From positions 1-64,000 of the forward strand of contig JAZNGA010000006.1 in NCBI GenBank assembly GCA_045576235.1: a stretch of 64,000 nt of DNA, in the 5' to 3' direction. This DNA comes from SIG437 sp045576235. GTDB taxonomy: Bacteria > Bacillota > Clostridia > UBA1381 > UBA9506. Shown in pieces: positions 16,788 to 25,862 of the stretch. A program made the position numbers and the translations under genes. Every line of letters starts with the position of its first letter. Within the stretch, counting starts at the first letter, position 1. Under the pieces are notes generated by a model that worked only from the letters and a program-made list of their open reading frames with translations, made no database searches and had not been told where the DNA came from.

Positions 16788-17795
16788 TTATAGACCTTGT
16801 GGATTTTTCACCATGAAATTCCACGAATCGCGGCACATTTCTTCTAAGCCAAGTTTTGCTTCCCATCCAAGAATTTCTTTAGCCTTTTTGGGATTAGCAT
16901 AACACTCTGCGATGTCTCCCGGTCTGCGGTCTGCAATCTTAAACGGAACTTTGACTCCGTTTATTTCTTCAAATGCTCTGACCATCTCTAAAACGCTATA
17001 GCCATTGCCTGTGCCTAAATTATACGCATCAACACCATTTGATGACATAACTTTTGAAAGAGCCTTTAAGTGTCCTTTAGCAAGGTCAACAACATGAATG
17101 TAGTCTCTGACACCTGTGCCGTCCTTTGTGTCATAGTCATCGCCAAAAACTGAAAGTTCCTTAAGTTTTCCTGCTGCAACCTGCGCAACATAAGGCATCA
17201 GATTGTTCGGAATTCCATTAGGATCTTCGCCAATCAATCCGCTTTCGTGAGCGCCGATTGGGTTGAAATATCTCAAAAGAGCGATGCTCCATTCATTATC
17301 AGACACATAAACATCACGCAAAATGTTTTCAATCATTAACTTAGTTGCGCCATAAGGATTTGTTGTTGAGAGCGGAAAATCTTCAGTTATCGGAACTGAT
17401 GCAGGATTTCCATAAACTGTTGCAGACGATGAAAAAACAAGCTTTTTAACGCCATATTTTTTCATGGTCTGGCATAAAATCAATGTCCCTGTTATGTTGT
17501 TATGATAATACCACATAGGCTTTGCAACAGACTCTCCCACTGCTTTAAGTCCTGCAAAATGAATTACAGCGTCAATTTTATTTTCGGCAAAAATTTTATC
17601 TAAGCCTGCTTCATCCAAAAGGTCAGTCTCATAAAATTTGAAATCTTTCCCCGTAATTTTTTTAATTCTCTCCAGCGACTCAGGCTTTGAATTGAGAAAA
17701 TTGTCAACAATAATAATATCATATCCGCTTTCCAAAAGCTCCACAGAGGTGTGAGAGCCAATGTAGCCTGCGCCACCTGTTACTAAAATAGACAT
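16788..17795 (-). CDS. galE: UDP-glucose 4-epimerase
   Basis: NAD-dependent short-chain epimerase interconverting UDP-glucose and UDP-galactose. The 335 residues carry the N-terminal Rossmann motif VTGGAGYIGSHT, the catalytic SSSATVYG and YGATK (Tyr-x-x-x-Lys), and the substrate-binding RYFNPIGAHESGLIGEDP. It is the last gene of the minus-strand block, about 50 bases behind the phosphopantetheinyl transferase. Whether it shares the T-box-controlled transcript or has its own promoter in the short gap is not clear. Confidence 0.95.
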   Translation of the reverse strand: MSILVTGGAGYIGSHTSVELLESGYDIIIVDNFLNSKPESLERIKKITGKDFKFYETDLLDEAGLDKIFAENKIDAVIHFAGLKAVGESVAKPMWYYHNNITGTLILCQTMKKYGVKKLVFSSSATVYGNPASVPITEDFPLSTTNPYGATKLMIENILRDVYVSDNEWSIALLRYFNPIGAHESGLIGEDPNGIPNNLMPYVAQVAAGKLKELSVFGDDYDTKDGTGVRDYIHVVDLAKGHLKALSKVMSSNGVDAYNLGTGNGYSVLEMVRAFEEINGVKVPFKIADRRPGDIAECYANPKKAKEILGWEAKLGLEEMCRDSWNFMVKNPQGL

Positions 17796-17844
17796 AATTT
17801 ACCTCCAAAAAGTTTTAATTTAAATATTTTAGACTATCGTCTTT

Positions 17845-18465
17845 TCAACATATTTCACCGAAAACAATTTCATCTCCGCACGGCGCTGAAAAAAAGACAG
17901 CATCCATTTTCTTTTTTCCCGCTATGGACAAGACAAATTCCTCTTTTTCAAAATCAAACTTAACGCTTTTTGTATTATAGTCAATTGTGTTAATTGTCTT
18001 TGGTTTGAAGCCTCTCTCTTTTCCCTCAAACTTAAAAATTGCTTCTTTTTTTGTCCACAAGACCAAAGAGCTTATGGTTTCTTCTCCATCACACATCGTT
18101 TTTTTAAAAAGCTTGTCAGTCCGTTTTGCTTTATTTAAAGGCTCAACATCAATTCCAACGCTATCTGACAAAGAGATAGCTAGCGCCACAACGCCATTTG
18201 AATGGCTGATTGAAAAGTCAAAGCTATTATGAAGTGGTTTTCCTGTTTTGCCCAAAAAACAATCTCTCACATCAGCATCTATGCCCATTTTCTCTATCGC
18301 AAAAGCTAAAATCCCATAGCCTGCTTTTTTTTCATTCCTGACGCGGATATTTCTGATTTTTTTCAGGTCACTACATACGAAATCAGGCAGATTCTCATTT
18401 TGAGCAAAATGCGACACCTTTCCCACATAAACATTAACGCTCTGCTTTTCTGTCAACTTGTCCAT
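17845..18465 (-). CDS. 4'-phosphopantetheinyl transferase (Sfp/HetI-like)
   Basis: Attaches the phosphopantetheine arm of CoA to a carrier protein. The family motifs are VGIDVEPL (Mg-binding Asp and Glu) and LWTKKEAIFKFEGKER, about 50 residues apart. At 206 residues it is nearer the two-lobed Sfp class than the ~125-residue AcpS class, so the partner may be a peptidyl/aryl carrier protein rather than fatty acid ACP. The start at 18465 has AGAGG upstream; an in-frame TTG at 18486 overlaps the ligase stop. It directly follows the acyl-CoA ligase under the Tyr T-box. No carrier protein gene is nearby. Confidence 0.82.
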   Translation of the reverse strand: MDKLTEKQSVNVYVGKVSHFAQNENLPDFVCSDLKKIRNIRVRNEKKAGYGILAFAIEKMGIDADVRDCFLGKTGKPLHNSFDFSISHSNGVVALAISLSDSVGIDVEPLNKAKRTDKLFKKTMCDGEETISSLVLWTKKEAIFKFEGKERGFKPKTINTIDYNTKSVKFDFEKEEFVLSIAGKKKMDAVFFSAPCGDEIVFGEIC

Positions 18466-18482
18466 AACAGCCTCTTTTGCAA

Positions 18483-20117
18483 TCAATTTGTTGTTGTTGC
18501 CTCAACTAATCTTTCTGCCCCATAACGCTCACGAAGAGCATTTTTCTGTATCTTCCCTGTTGCGTTTCTTGGGATTTCAGCAAAAATGATTTTTTTCGGA
18601 CGCTTATATCTCGGCAGAGCCATGCAATATTCCTGCATCTCCTCCACAGTTGCGCTCATACCCTCTTTAAGCTGAATAATTGCAGCAGTTATTTCGCCAA
18701 GGCGTTCATCGGGAAGACCGATAACTCCAACATCATTTATTTTCTCATTTGCACGGAGAAAATCCTCAATCTGAACGGGATAAATGTTTTCCCCTCCCGT
18801 TATAATAACATCTTTTTTTCTGTCAACTAAATAAACAAACCCGTCTTCATCCTGTTTTGCCATATCGCCCGTCAAGAGCCAGCCGTCAGATGTTAAGACC
18901 TCGTCTGTTGCCTGTTGATTTTTATAGTAGCATTTCATGACACCGTCGCCTTTTAAGCAAAGCTCACCAACGCTTCCTTTTTCCACTTCTTTTCCGACTT
19001 CATCAACAATCTTAATCTCCCATTTATAGCCAGGAATACCAATAGCTCCAACCTTGTGTATGTTTTCAACGCCTAAATGAACAGCACCGGGGCCGATTGA
19101 TTCTGACAAGCCATAGTTTGTGTCATAGTCGTGATTCGGGAAAACCTCTTTCCAGCGTTTTATTAATGACGGAGGAACAGGCTGCGCTCCGATGTGCATG
19201 AGTCTCCATTGCGAGAGTCTGTAGTTTGAAAGGTCAATTTCTCCCCTTTCTATTGCATCTAAAATATCCTGTGCCCACGGAACCAGGAGCCAGACAATCG
19301 TTGCCTTTTCATCAGAAACCGTCTGCAATATCCATTCAGGCTTGATGCCCCTTAATATGACAGCCTTTGAGCCTGAAATAAGCGAACCGAACCAATGCAT
19401 TTTTGCACCTGTGTGATAAAGGGGCGGAATGCAGAGAAACACATCGTCTCTCTTCTGAGAGTGGTGATTTTGTTCAACCTCACACGAAGTGACTAAAGCT
19501 TTATGTCTGTGAAGAATTGCTTTAGGAAAGCCTGTTGTTCCGGATGAAAAATATATCGCACCATCATCTGAATCGCTGATTTCAACAGGTGGAACGCCTG
19601 AAGAGCAATATGTTATCATTTCCGTGTAGTTATCGGCAAACGACGGGGTGTTTTCTCCCACGAAGAAATAGTGCTTAATCTTGAGCTTTGGAAAGACTTT
19701 TTCTATTCTTTCCGTAAATTCAGGTCCGAAAACAAGAACGGAAACATCGGCTAACTCTGAACAATATTCAATCTCTTCCGCCGAAAATCTGAAATTCATC
19801 GGAACAGCGATAGCGCCTGCTTTCAAGATGCCAAAATAAATTGGGAGCCAGTCGATACAATTCATCATCAAAATGGCAACCTTGTCTCCTTTTTTAACGC
19901 CACGCGTCATCAGGAGATTTGCAAAACGGTTTGCCGCTATGTCAAACTGCCTCCATGTCAACTCTCTTCTATATTTTTCCTTGCCTGAACCTTCTATTAA
20001 ATTATATTCTCTCCACGAAATGTCAGATGAAGGCTGATTTTCGGGATTAACCTCAACCAACGCCACATCGTTTGGATATAGTCTCGAGTTCTTTTCCAAA
20101 AAATCTGTAATAGGCAT
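18483..20117 (-). CDS. Class I acyl-CoA/aryl-acid ligase (AMP-forming)
   Basis: 544-residue member of the ANL adenylating superfamily, activating a carboxylic acid as acyl-AMP then thioester. Motifs are complete: P-loop YFSSGTTGFPKAIL, the aromatic/gate motif NYGLSESIG, hinge DRKKDVIITGGENIYPVQIED, and the catalytic Lys in RNATGKIQKNALRERYG. The substrate cannot be read from the sequence. The leader in front of it is a tyrosine-type T-box, unusual for this enzyme class and suggesting a link to tyrosine supply or use. The phosphopantetheinyl transferase gene follows with overlap or near overlap. Confidence 0.88.
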   Translation of the reverse strand: MPITDFLEKNSRLYPNDVALVEVNPENQPSSDISWREYNLIEGSGKEKYRRELTWRQFDIAANRFANLLMTRGVKKGDKVAILMMNCIDWLPIYFGILKAGAIAVPMNFRFSAEEIEYCSELADVSVLVFGPEFTERIEKVFPKLKIKHYFFVGENTPSFADNYTEMITYCSSGVPPVEISDSDDGAIYFSSGTTGFPKAILHRHKALVTSCEVEQNHHSQKRDDVFLCIPPLYHTGAKMHWFGSLISGSKAVILRGIKPEWILQTVSDEKATIVWLLVPWAQDILDAIERGEIDLSNYRLSQWRLMHIGAQPVPPSLIKRWKEVFPNHDYDTNYGLSESIGPGAVHLGVENIHKVGAIGIPGYKWEIKIVDEVGKEVEKGSVGELCLKGDGVMKCYYKNQQATDEVLTSDGWLLTGDMAKQDEDGFVYLVDRKKDVIITGGENIYPVQIEDFLRANEKINDVGVIGLPDERLGEITAAIIQLKEGMSATVEEMQEYCMALPRYKRPKKIIFAEIPRNATGKIQKNALRERYGAERLVEATTTN

Positions 20118-20162
20118 AATGTAAAAATCCTTTCAAATTTTTTATTTTTCAAAGGACGAAAG

Positions 20163-20430
20163 ACAAACAAAAAAACCGTCCTCTAGTGTCAGAGGACGGT
20201 TTAAAACCGTGTTACCACCTCAGTTCGCAGTCACCTCACAATGACTGCCTCACGGAGTACTTGAAAAATCATAATACCCCTGCACGATTACGGGTGCCAC
20301 CGACAAAGGATACTTATTTTCCCCTTTGCAGCTCCCGGGCTGTATTCAGTCTGGTTCAAAGTTACGGCTCGCACCACCCGCCGCTTCTCTCAGCCTCATC
20401 CACAGCTTACTTGTTCCCGTTCACAGCTTT
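20163..20430 (-). promoter_or_regulatory. T-box riboswitch leader, tyrosine specifier (UAC)
   Basis: Reading the minus strand: an AGTA loop-E element, a GAGAG/GGTGCGAGCCG Stem I region, the specifier loop CTGAATACAG giving codon TAC at 20342-20344, the T-box sequence GGTGGTAACACGG (20207-20219), and a terminator CCGTCCTCT/AGAGGACGG (20176-20199) followed by TTTTTTTG. The TGGT bulge fits a tRNA ending ACCA, as tRNA-Tyr does. Uncharged tRNA-Tyr should favour antitermination and expression of the acyl-CoA ligase that starts 46 bases downstream. The sequence directly supports a T-box; the Tyr call rests on the placement of the specifier loop. Confidence 0.92.
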
Positions 20431-20436
20431 TGATTT

Positions 20437-20465
20437 ATTCTATCACATAAGCTTTAAATTGTCAA
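20437..20465 (-). promoter_or_regulatory. Promoter of the T-box leader
   Basis: Minus-strand TTGACA (20460-20465), 17 bases, TAGAAT (20437-20442), immediately ahead of the T-box. It starts 35 bases after the MFS gene ends, so the leader is an independent unit. Confidence 0.75.
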
Positions 20466-20499
20466 TATTTTTATGCGAAAAAGCACCATCCGCCGAAAA

Positions 20500-21723
20500 T
20501 CACGGTTTACGAATGAAGAGATTAAGCACAAGCGCAATAACTGTCAATGATAAAAGCATCATAAATGTAGTCGTGTATCCGCCCGTCACTTCCAAAACCT
20601 TGTTTGATGCTGTGGCGATAAAAGAGCCTGCCATAACTGTAAATGTCATGATAGCCATATTATTCGGGAAGTTCTTCATTCCAAAGAAAGACGAAGTGAA
20701 TGCAGCTGTGATTGTCGGGCAAGCCCCATACGAAATACCTGTCAGGCACAAACCGATAATGCACAGGGAAAGAGAGCCGAAGTGCACCGCAAGCAAAGTT
20801 ACAAGAGTCGCGCATATTGTGAAAATGTTAGCTGCAAGCATTGTTTTGCGGCGACCGATAACATCAAAGATTGCACCCGTTAAAATTCGACCTATTCCGT
20901 TGCAGACAGAAAGAACGCCAACAAGAGAAACCGCTAAAGCTTCTGATGCATTAACCGACAAAGCCATATCCTTTGCAAAGCTGATAACTGAACTGCCTAC
21001 TGCGGCTAAAAATGAGATGCATACAAAAGCCATCCAGAATGACAGACGACAAAGCATTTGTCCTGATGAGAATTCCTTCTTATTATCATCCTTTTCCTTT
21101 GAGTTTTTCGCAGACTCAGCCTTCGGAAAGACCACATCTGCACTAGGAAGTTTAATTAAAAGCGCCGCTGAGAGCAAAACTGCAAAAATGGCAATTCCCA
21201 AAATTGCATATGTCGTGCGCCAGCCCATATCGCTTTTGAACAGAGCATCTGCAACATTGCCTAAAATCAAAGCAGAAGCTCCAAAACCCATCATCAGACA
21301 TCCTGAACACAAGCCCTTCTTATCAGGAAACCACGCGCTGACTGTCGCTATGACAACATTATAGGCAATTCCGATGCCAAGACCTGCTAAAACGCCGTAT
21401 GTAATATAAAGCGCTATGACGGAAACATTGTTTAAAAAAGATGTCAGAACAAATCCTGCCAGAGTCAAAATTCCTGCCAGAGTCAAAGCAACTCTGTGAT
21501 TTGTTCGTCTTGATAACTGCGCACCGAGCAAGCCGCCAACGCAAAAAAATGTCATCGCAAGCGTGAAATTGAAAGCAAGCACAGATGGCTCCCAACCAAA
21601 CTCCACTGAAAGCGGGGCTTTTAAAATTGACCATGCATAAAGCACGCCTGCGAAAAGCATAGCTATAACGCCGATAACCATATATGCCCAGCGGATAGAT
21701 AATTTTTGATTTTCTCTGTTCAT
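20500..21723 (-). CDS. MFS transporter, OFA (oxalate/formate antiporter) family
   Basis: 407-residue membrane protein with twelve hydrophobic segments and a polar central loop around residues 195-220. GVLYAWSILKAPL near the N-terminus and the GxLxD/R-like LLGAQLSRRTNHR and GAIFDVIGRRK loops are typical of OFA-type MFS carriers, which exchange small carboxylates. It lies upstream of the T-box operon in the same direction, but the leader promoter separates them. The substrate is unknown; a carboxylate used by the neighbouring ligase is a reasonable but untested guess. Confidence 0.82.
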   Translation of the reverse strand: MNRENQKLSIRWAYMVIGVIAMLFAGVLYAWSILKAPLSVEFGWEPSVLAFNFTLAMTFFCVGGLLGAQLSRRTNHRVALTLAGILTLAGFVLTSFLNNVSVIALYITYGVLAGLGIGIAYNVVIATVSAWFPDKKGLCSGCLMMGFGASALILGNVADALFKSDMGWRTTYAILGIAIFAVLLSAALLIKLPSADVVFPKAESAKNSKEKDDNKKEFSSGQMLCRLSFWMAFVCISFLAAVGSSVISFAKDMALSVNASEALAVSLVGVLSVCNGIGRILTGAIFDVIGRRKTMLAANIFTICATLVTLLAVHFGSLSLCIIGLCLTGISYGACPTITAAFTSSFFGMKNFPNNMAIMTFTVMAGSFIATASNKVLEVTGGYTTTFMMLLSLTVIALVLNLFIRKP

Positions 21724-21840
21724 TTATAAGCACCCCATCCATTAAATTCATAATTATATTATATTTATCAAAAGGCAAGGTGTCAAGGATAAATTATATT
21801 CCTTTCCGTGTCAAAAGCCTGATGAAAAGCTTTTCTATAT

Positions 21841-22566
21841 TCACCACAATCTTTTATTCATAGCCTTCCAGAATCCCGCATATGACTTATATCCCACATA
21901 TGCGGCAATCTCCTTTAATGGCATTTTCCCTGACTCAATAAGGTGATTTGCTATAGTGGTTCTCATAAATGTAAGCTCTTCACGAAATGTTCTGCCCGTA
22001 TATTTTATAACAAGTCTTTCTGCTTGTCTTTCGCAGACATTTAAAGTGCTTGCAAGGTCACTGAGTTTAACATCTTTGCTATATTGAGTCTGAAAAAACT
22101 CACGAACTAAAAAGCCATAATCCGTTATTTCCCTTGCCACCAAGGAATTTTCTCCGCAAAATCGACTGCACAGCAAAGAAATATACGAAGCGACCTGAGT
22201 ATATTTTCCTTCTTTTTCAGCCACTTCAATCTCGTGACAAAAAGCTTCAATTGTTTTTAAACTTATCTTATATTTTTCAATCTGACAGATTTCATAATCT
22301 ACCTGAAAAGCAATGTGGAGCGTCTTTTCCCCCCTATCCACACAATAATGAAAAATCTCACGCGGAATGACCATCAAAGTCCCGTCTTCTATGTGATGTG
22401 TCTCTCCGCCGATATAAAAGGTCATCTTTCCGCCGAAAACAATATGAACATCTGTGTAATTATGTTTGTGCATTCGCTTAGTCGGCGGAAGATGAGGGCA
22501 AAATCCTCTTTGAAGAAATGCCCTGCTTTCTTTTTTACCAATATGTATGTCAAGCTCTTTATACAT
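21841..22566 (-). CDS. AraC-family transcriptional regulator
   Basis: 241 residues: an N-terminal cupin-like sensor domain (HKHNYTDVHIVFGG and a HIEDGTLMVIPREIFHY strand pair) and a C-terminal double helix-turn-helix ending LKEIAAYVGYKSYAGFWKAMNK. The start at 22566 has AGGGGAAA upstream; the frame extends further without an RBS. It is divergent from the aldolase/flavoprotein operon and is probably its regulator, responding to a small sugar-like ligand. Confidence 0.85.
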   Translation of the reverse strand: MYKELDIHIGKKESRAFLQRGFCPHLPPTKRMHKHNYTDVHIVFGGKMTFYIGGETHHIEDGTLMVIPREIFHYCVDRGEKTLHIAFQVDYEICQIEKYKISLKTIEAFCHEIEVAEKEGKYTQVASYISLLCSRFCGENSLVAREITDYGFLVREFFQTQYSKDVKLSDLASTLNVCERQAERLVIKYTGRTFREELTFMRTTIANHLIESGKMPLKEIAAYVGYKSYAGFWKAMNKRLW

Positions 22567-22617
22567 AATACATTTCCCCTTCCGACATTTTTCCTGAAAT
22601 GTTGTCAAGATGATTTA

Positions 22618-22646
22618 TTGAAAATCAGCAGTATATATCGTATAAT
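22618..22646 (+). promoter_or_regulatory. Promoter of the aldolase/flavoprotein operon
   Basis: TTGAAA (22618-22623), 17 bases, TATAAT (22641-22646), 44 bases before the ATG at 22690 and facing away from the AraC gene. Confidence 0.65.
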
Positions 22647-22689
22647 TCTATTATAACAAAAACAAAAATTGAATGTCAAGGTGGTTAAT

Positions 22690-23568
22690 ATGAAAATCAA
22701 AGGAATTCTCCCCGCGCTCGCAACTCCTCTTAACAAAGATGAAAGCATAAACACAGATGCTTTAAAAAAACTCATTGAATTTTTTATAAAAAGAGGTGCA
22801 GACGGATTTTATGTCGGTGGCGCAACAGGGGAAGGTCTTGCTCTCAAAACTGAAGAGCGCATAGTTTTAGCGCACGAAGCAGTTAAAGCAACAGCTGGCA
22901 AATGCCCTTGCATTGTATATGTGTCATCACCATATTTTAACGATGCCATAAGACTTGCAAAGGAAGCCGAAAAAGCAGGAGCCATTGCCATTTCAGCAAC
23001 TCCCCCTATGTTTTTCAGATATGGTGAAGATGATGTTTATAACTATTATAAAAAACTTGCAGAATCAGTAAACATCCCTTTAGTGATTTATTATAATCTC
23101 TCGGCAGGGTTTAATATGACCGCAGAATTTGCCGCAAAATGCTTCGAAATAGATAATGTCACATCTATAAAATGGTCAAGCTCAAACTATGACGAGATGA
23201 GAAAGCTAAAAGAGCTGACACGCGGTAAAATGAACATTTTAAACGGTCCTGACGACTTCCTTCTCACAGGCCTTGAAACAGGTGCTGATGGTGGAATCGG
23301 CCTCACATATAACTTTATGTTTGACCTTTTTAAAGACATCTATAACAAATTCCAGAAAAATGATATAGAATCCGCGCGAATCGTTCAGGAAAAGGTGCGC
23401 AAAATTATTGATGCTCTTCATAAGTATAAGTCAATCCCCGTAACAAAGCTTTTGCTCGAAGAGATGGGCTTTGACATGGGAAATGCCTCGTTCCCCTACA
23501 GACAATATACCGAAGAAGAGAAAAAGCAAATAATACGCGACATGAAAAAAGCAGGCCTTAACATATAG
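22690..23568 (+). CDS. Dihydrodipicolinate synthase/N-acetylneuraminate lyase family aldolase
   Basis: 292-residue class I (Schiff-base) aldolase of the DapA/NanA family. GGATGEGLAL is the pyruvate-carboxylate loop, LVIYYNLS holds the conserved Tyr, and SIKWSSSNYDEM holds the Schiff-base Lys. The N-terminus and the SSSNYDEM segment look more like N-acetylneuraminate lyase than DapA. With an AraC regulator and a flavoprotein next to it, a catabolic keto-acid sugar substrate is more likely than lysine synthesis. ATG 22690 is preceded by AAGGTGG. Confidence 0.82.
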   Translation: MKIKGILPALATPLNKDESINTDALKKLIEFFIKRGADGFYVGGATGEGLALKTEERIVLAHEAVKATAGKCPCIVYVSSPYFNDAIRLAKEAEKAGAIAISATPPMFFRYGEDDVYNYYKKLAESVNIPLVIYYNLSAGFNMTAEFAAKCFEIDNVTSIKWSSSNYDEMRKLKELTRGKMNILNGPDDFLLTGLETGADGGIGLTYNFMFDLFKDIYNKFQKNDIESARIVQEKVRKIIDALHKYKSIPVTKLLLEEMGFDMGNASFPYRQYTEEEKKQIIRDMKKAGLNI

Positions 23569-23578
23569 GAGGATTTTT

Positions 23579-25363
23579 ATGCTTAAAACAAGACATATTT
23601 CATGTGACCTCTGCGTTGTCGGCGGAGGTATGTCAGGCCTTGTGGCAGCCATTTCTGCGGCAAGAGAGGGAATAAAGGTCGTGCTTATGCACGAACGACC
23701 TGTTCTTGGCGGAAACGCTTCTTCTGAAATCAGAATGTGGATTTGCGGTGCCAAGGGCAAAGACAACCGAGAGACAGGAATTATAGAAGAAATTGCTTTA
23801 GAGAGCTTATATCGCAACCCAACTAAAAGCTACGCAATCTGGGACACGATTTTGTATGATTTCGTGAAACGAGAAGAAAACATCACCCTGCTTTTAAACT
23901 GCACATGCATGGATGCAGATGTTAAAAAAGGCAAGTTTAAATATGGGCGTGATACTAAGATTTCCTCCGTGACGGGATATCAAATGACAACTCAGATGTT
24001 TTATAAGGTCAGCGCAAAATTCTTCTGCGACAGTTCGGGAGACAGCATTTTAGCTCCATTATGCGGTGCTAATTTTAAAATTGGTCGTGAGCCAGCTCAT
24101 GAATTTGGGGAAGATACAGACAGAACAGTTCCTGATAATATGACAATGGGAATGTCGTGCTTAATTCAGGGGCGAGAAACAACAAAAGATGTTGAGTTTA
24201 TTCCTCCTGCTTTCAGCAAGGCTCTAAATAGAAATGATTTTGAAAACCGCACGCCTGATTTATATGACGAAACAGAAAATTTCTGGTATTTAGAGCTTGG
24301 CGGAAATAAAAACACTATTGATGACACGGAAGAAATCCGCGATGAACTGCTCTCCCTTGCCACAGGCACATGGGACTACATCAAAAACAGCGGAAATTTT
24401 GACAGCAAAAAGTGGGATTTAGACTTTTTGGGATTTCTCCCAGGCAAAAGAGAATCCCGCAGACTTTGTGGTGAATATATGGTTTCACAAAAAGACATCT
24501 GCTCAGGGAAACCATTTCCTGATGAAATTGCCTATGGCGGTTGGCCCATTGACGACCATTTCCCGGGAGGCTTTTACCACAGAGGAACGCCCAACACAGA
24601 TTTTGCGACTTCTTCCCCCTATTCCATTCCTTATCGCGCATTATATTCTGAAAATGTGGAAAATCTGTTTTTTGCAGGAAGAAACATCAGCATGACGCAC
24701 ATTGCCATGAGCAGCATGAGAGTTATGGCAACTTGTGCTTTAATGGGTGAGGCAGTTGGAAAAGCGGCGACAATCGCGTGCAAAAACAATCTTGTTCCCC
24801 ACGAAGTTTATGAAAAAGAGCTGCAAACGCTTCAGAATTTGCTTCTTGAAGAAGATTGTTTCCTCCCATCAAAAACCCGCGCAATTTCAGAGCTGTGCAA
24901 AAATGCAAAGCTTAACATCTCAGATGATGTGATAAGAAACGGGCAGGACAGGGCGCACAGAATCTATAACACAAACGAAGATAATTTTTCTCATCAGGCG
25001 GAGAAAAACTGTGAGATTTCCTATAGCTTTGATGAAGCAAAGGTTTCTTCTGTTCATATCGTGTTTTGCAGTGACTTAAACAGGACCACTCTCCCCGGCG
25101 GAGAATGTGAAAGAAATCACACAACGAGAGCAAATCAGCTCATAGACAGTCCTAAGATGCATATGCCGAAAACACTATGCAAAAATTTCCGTCTGATTGG
25201 AGAAACAGGCGGCAAACAGAAAGAATTGCTAAACATCGTTGATAATCGAAAGCGTTCTTATCATTTAAAAGTTAATCAGGTCTTTGATAAATTGATTTTA
25301 ATCCCTGAATGCACTTGGGGAAGCACTGATAAAATTCCCGTTATTTCTTTTGACTTTAACTAA
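23579..25363 (+). CDS. FAD-dependent oxidoreductase (FAD_oxidored family)
   Basis: 594-residue flavoprotein. The N-terminal dinucleotide-binding motif is CVVGGGMSGLVAAISAAREG, followed by RPVLGGNASSEIRMW, a signature of this FAD-dependent family. The FAD-contacting C-terminal part has NLFFAGRNISMTHIA and GEAVGKAATIA. The last ~150 residues form an extra beta-rich domain. No signal peptide is seen. It is 10 bases behind the aldolase with GGAGG, so the two are co-expressed. Substrate unknown; such enzymes are often in sugar or sialic-acid-like catabolic loci. Confidence 0.8.
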   Translation: MLKTRHISCDLCVVGGGMSGLVAAISAAREGIKVVLMHERPVLGGNASSEIRMWICGAKGKDNRETGIIEEIALESLYRNPTKSYAIWDTILYDFVKREENITLLLNCTCMDADVKKGKFKYGRDTKISSVTGYQMTTQMFYKVSAKFFCDSSGDSILAPLCGANFKIGREPAHEFGEDTDRTVPDNMTMGMSCLIQGRETTKDVEFIPPAFSKALNRNDFENRTPDLYDETENFWYLELGGNKNTIDDTEEIRDELLSLATGTWDYIKNSGNFDSKKWDLDFLGFLPGKRESRRLCGEYMVSQKDICSGKPFPDEIAYGGWPIDDHFPGGFYHRGTPNTDFATSSPYSIPYRALYSENVENLFFAGRNISMTHIAMSSMRVMATCALMGEAVGKAATIACKNNLVPHEVYEKELQTLQNLLLEEDCFLPSKTRAISELCKNAKLNISDDVIRNGQDRAHRIYNTNEDNFSHQAEKNCEISYSFDEAKVSSVHIVFCSDLNRTTLPGGECERNHTTRANQLIDSPKMHMPKTLCKNFRLIGETGGKQKELLNIVDNRKRSYHLKVNQVFDKLILIPECTWGSTDKIPVISFDFN

Positions 25364-25368
25364 AATAA

Positions 25369-25402
25369 GGAGCTGTTGCAAAAATCCTTTTGCTACAGCT
25401 CC
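25369..25402 (+). terminator. Terminator between convergent genes
   Basis: GGAGCTGTTGCAAAA (25369-25383) pairs with TTTTGCTACAGCTCC (25388-25402) and is followed by TTTAATG. It belongs to the same sequence family as the hairpins after galE and dus. Confidence 0.8.
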
Positions 25403-25426
25403 TTTAATGTTTGCCTTATAAACAAC

Positions 25427-25735
25427 TCACTTGAAACTAATTATTTGATTGCCTTTATATTTTAGTGTCCCCTTCTCCTTAATCTGATAATGATTATATG
25501 AAAATTCAGAAACATTAAATGAAAGCTTTTTGCCTTTTGTCTTAAAAACAACAATAAAACTTTCCTGCTTAAAATTTCCCGAATATCTTGAAACTATATC
25601 AGGCTTATATTTATCAAACACTTCCGCTTTAACTGTCTTAACAGGAGCAACTTTGTTCCAGATTAGTTTTTTTGCAAGCGGAAACCAAAATAATAAAAAG
25701 AAAATAACCGAAAATAAAATCATTAACTTATCCAT
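25427..25735 (-). CDS. DUF2500-like small membrane protein
   Basis: 102 residues: one N-terminal membrane segment (about 3-22) and an extracytoplasmic beta-rich domain starting KTVKAEVFDKYKP and ending KEKGTLKYKGNQIISF, a pattern familiar from DUF2500. GGAGAG lies 5 bases before the ATG at 25735. Function unknown. It is convergent to the flavoprotein gene and not part of an obvious operon. Confidence 0.65.
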   Translation of the reverse strand: MDKLMILFSVIFFLLFWFPLAKKLIWNKVAPVKTVKAEVFDKYKPDIVSRYSGNFKQESFIVVFKTKGKKLSFNVSEFSYNHYQIKEKGTLKYKGNQIISFK

Positions 25736-25862
25736 TATGTCTCTCCCCTTTGGCAAGATATTACACTTTCAACAAAGTTCGTGTCAAGACTGGTGAAAAA
25801 GAACATGCTCCACCCCAAGATAAAACTGATATGTAGAAAACCACGGCTCCTGTAAGCAAAAA

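Noticed and set aside
17845..18465. AcpS (holo-ACP synthase)
   Set aside because: At about 206 residues with WTKKEA it is too long for AcpS and fits the Sfp/HetI class.
20186..21364. Long plus-strand frame of 392 codons over the T-box and MFS gene
   Set aside because: It is antisense to a convincing membrane transporter and a T-box, has no RBS, and its composition mirrors the opposite strand.
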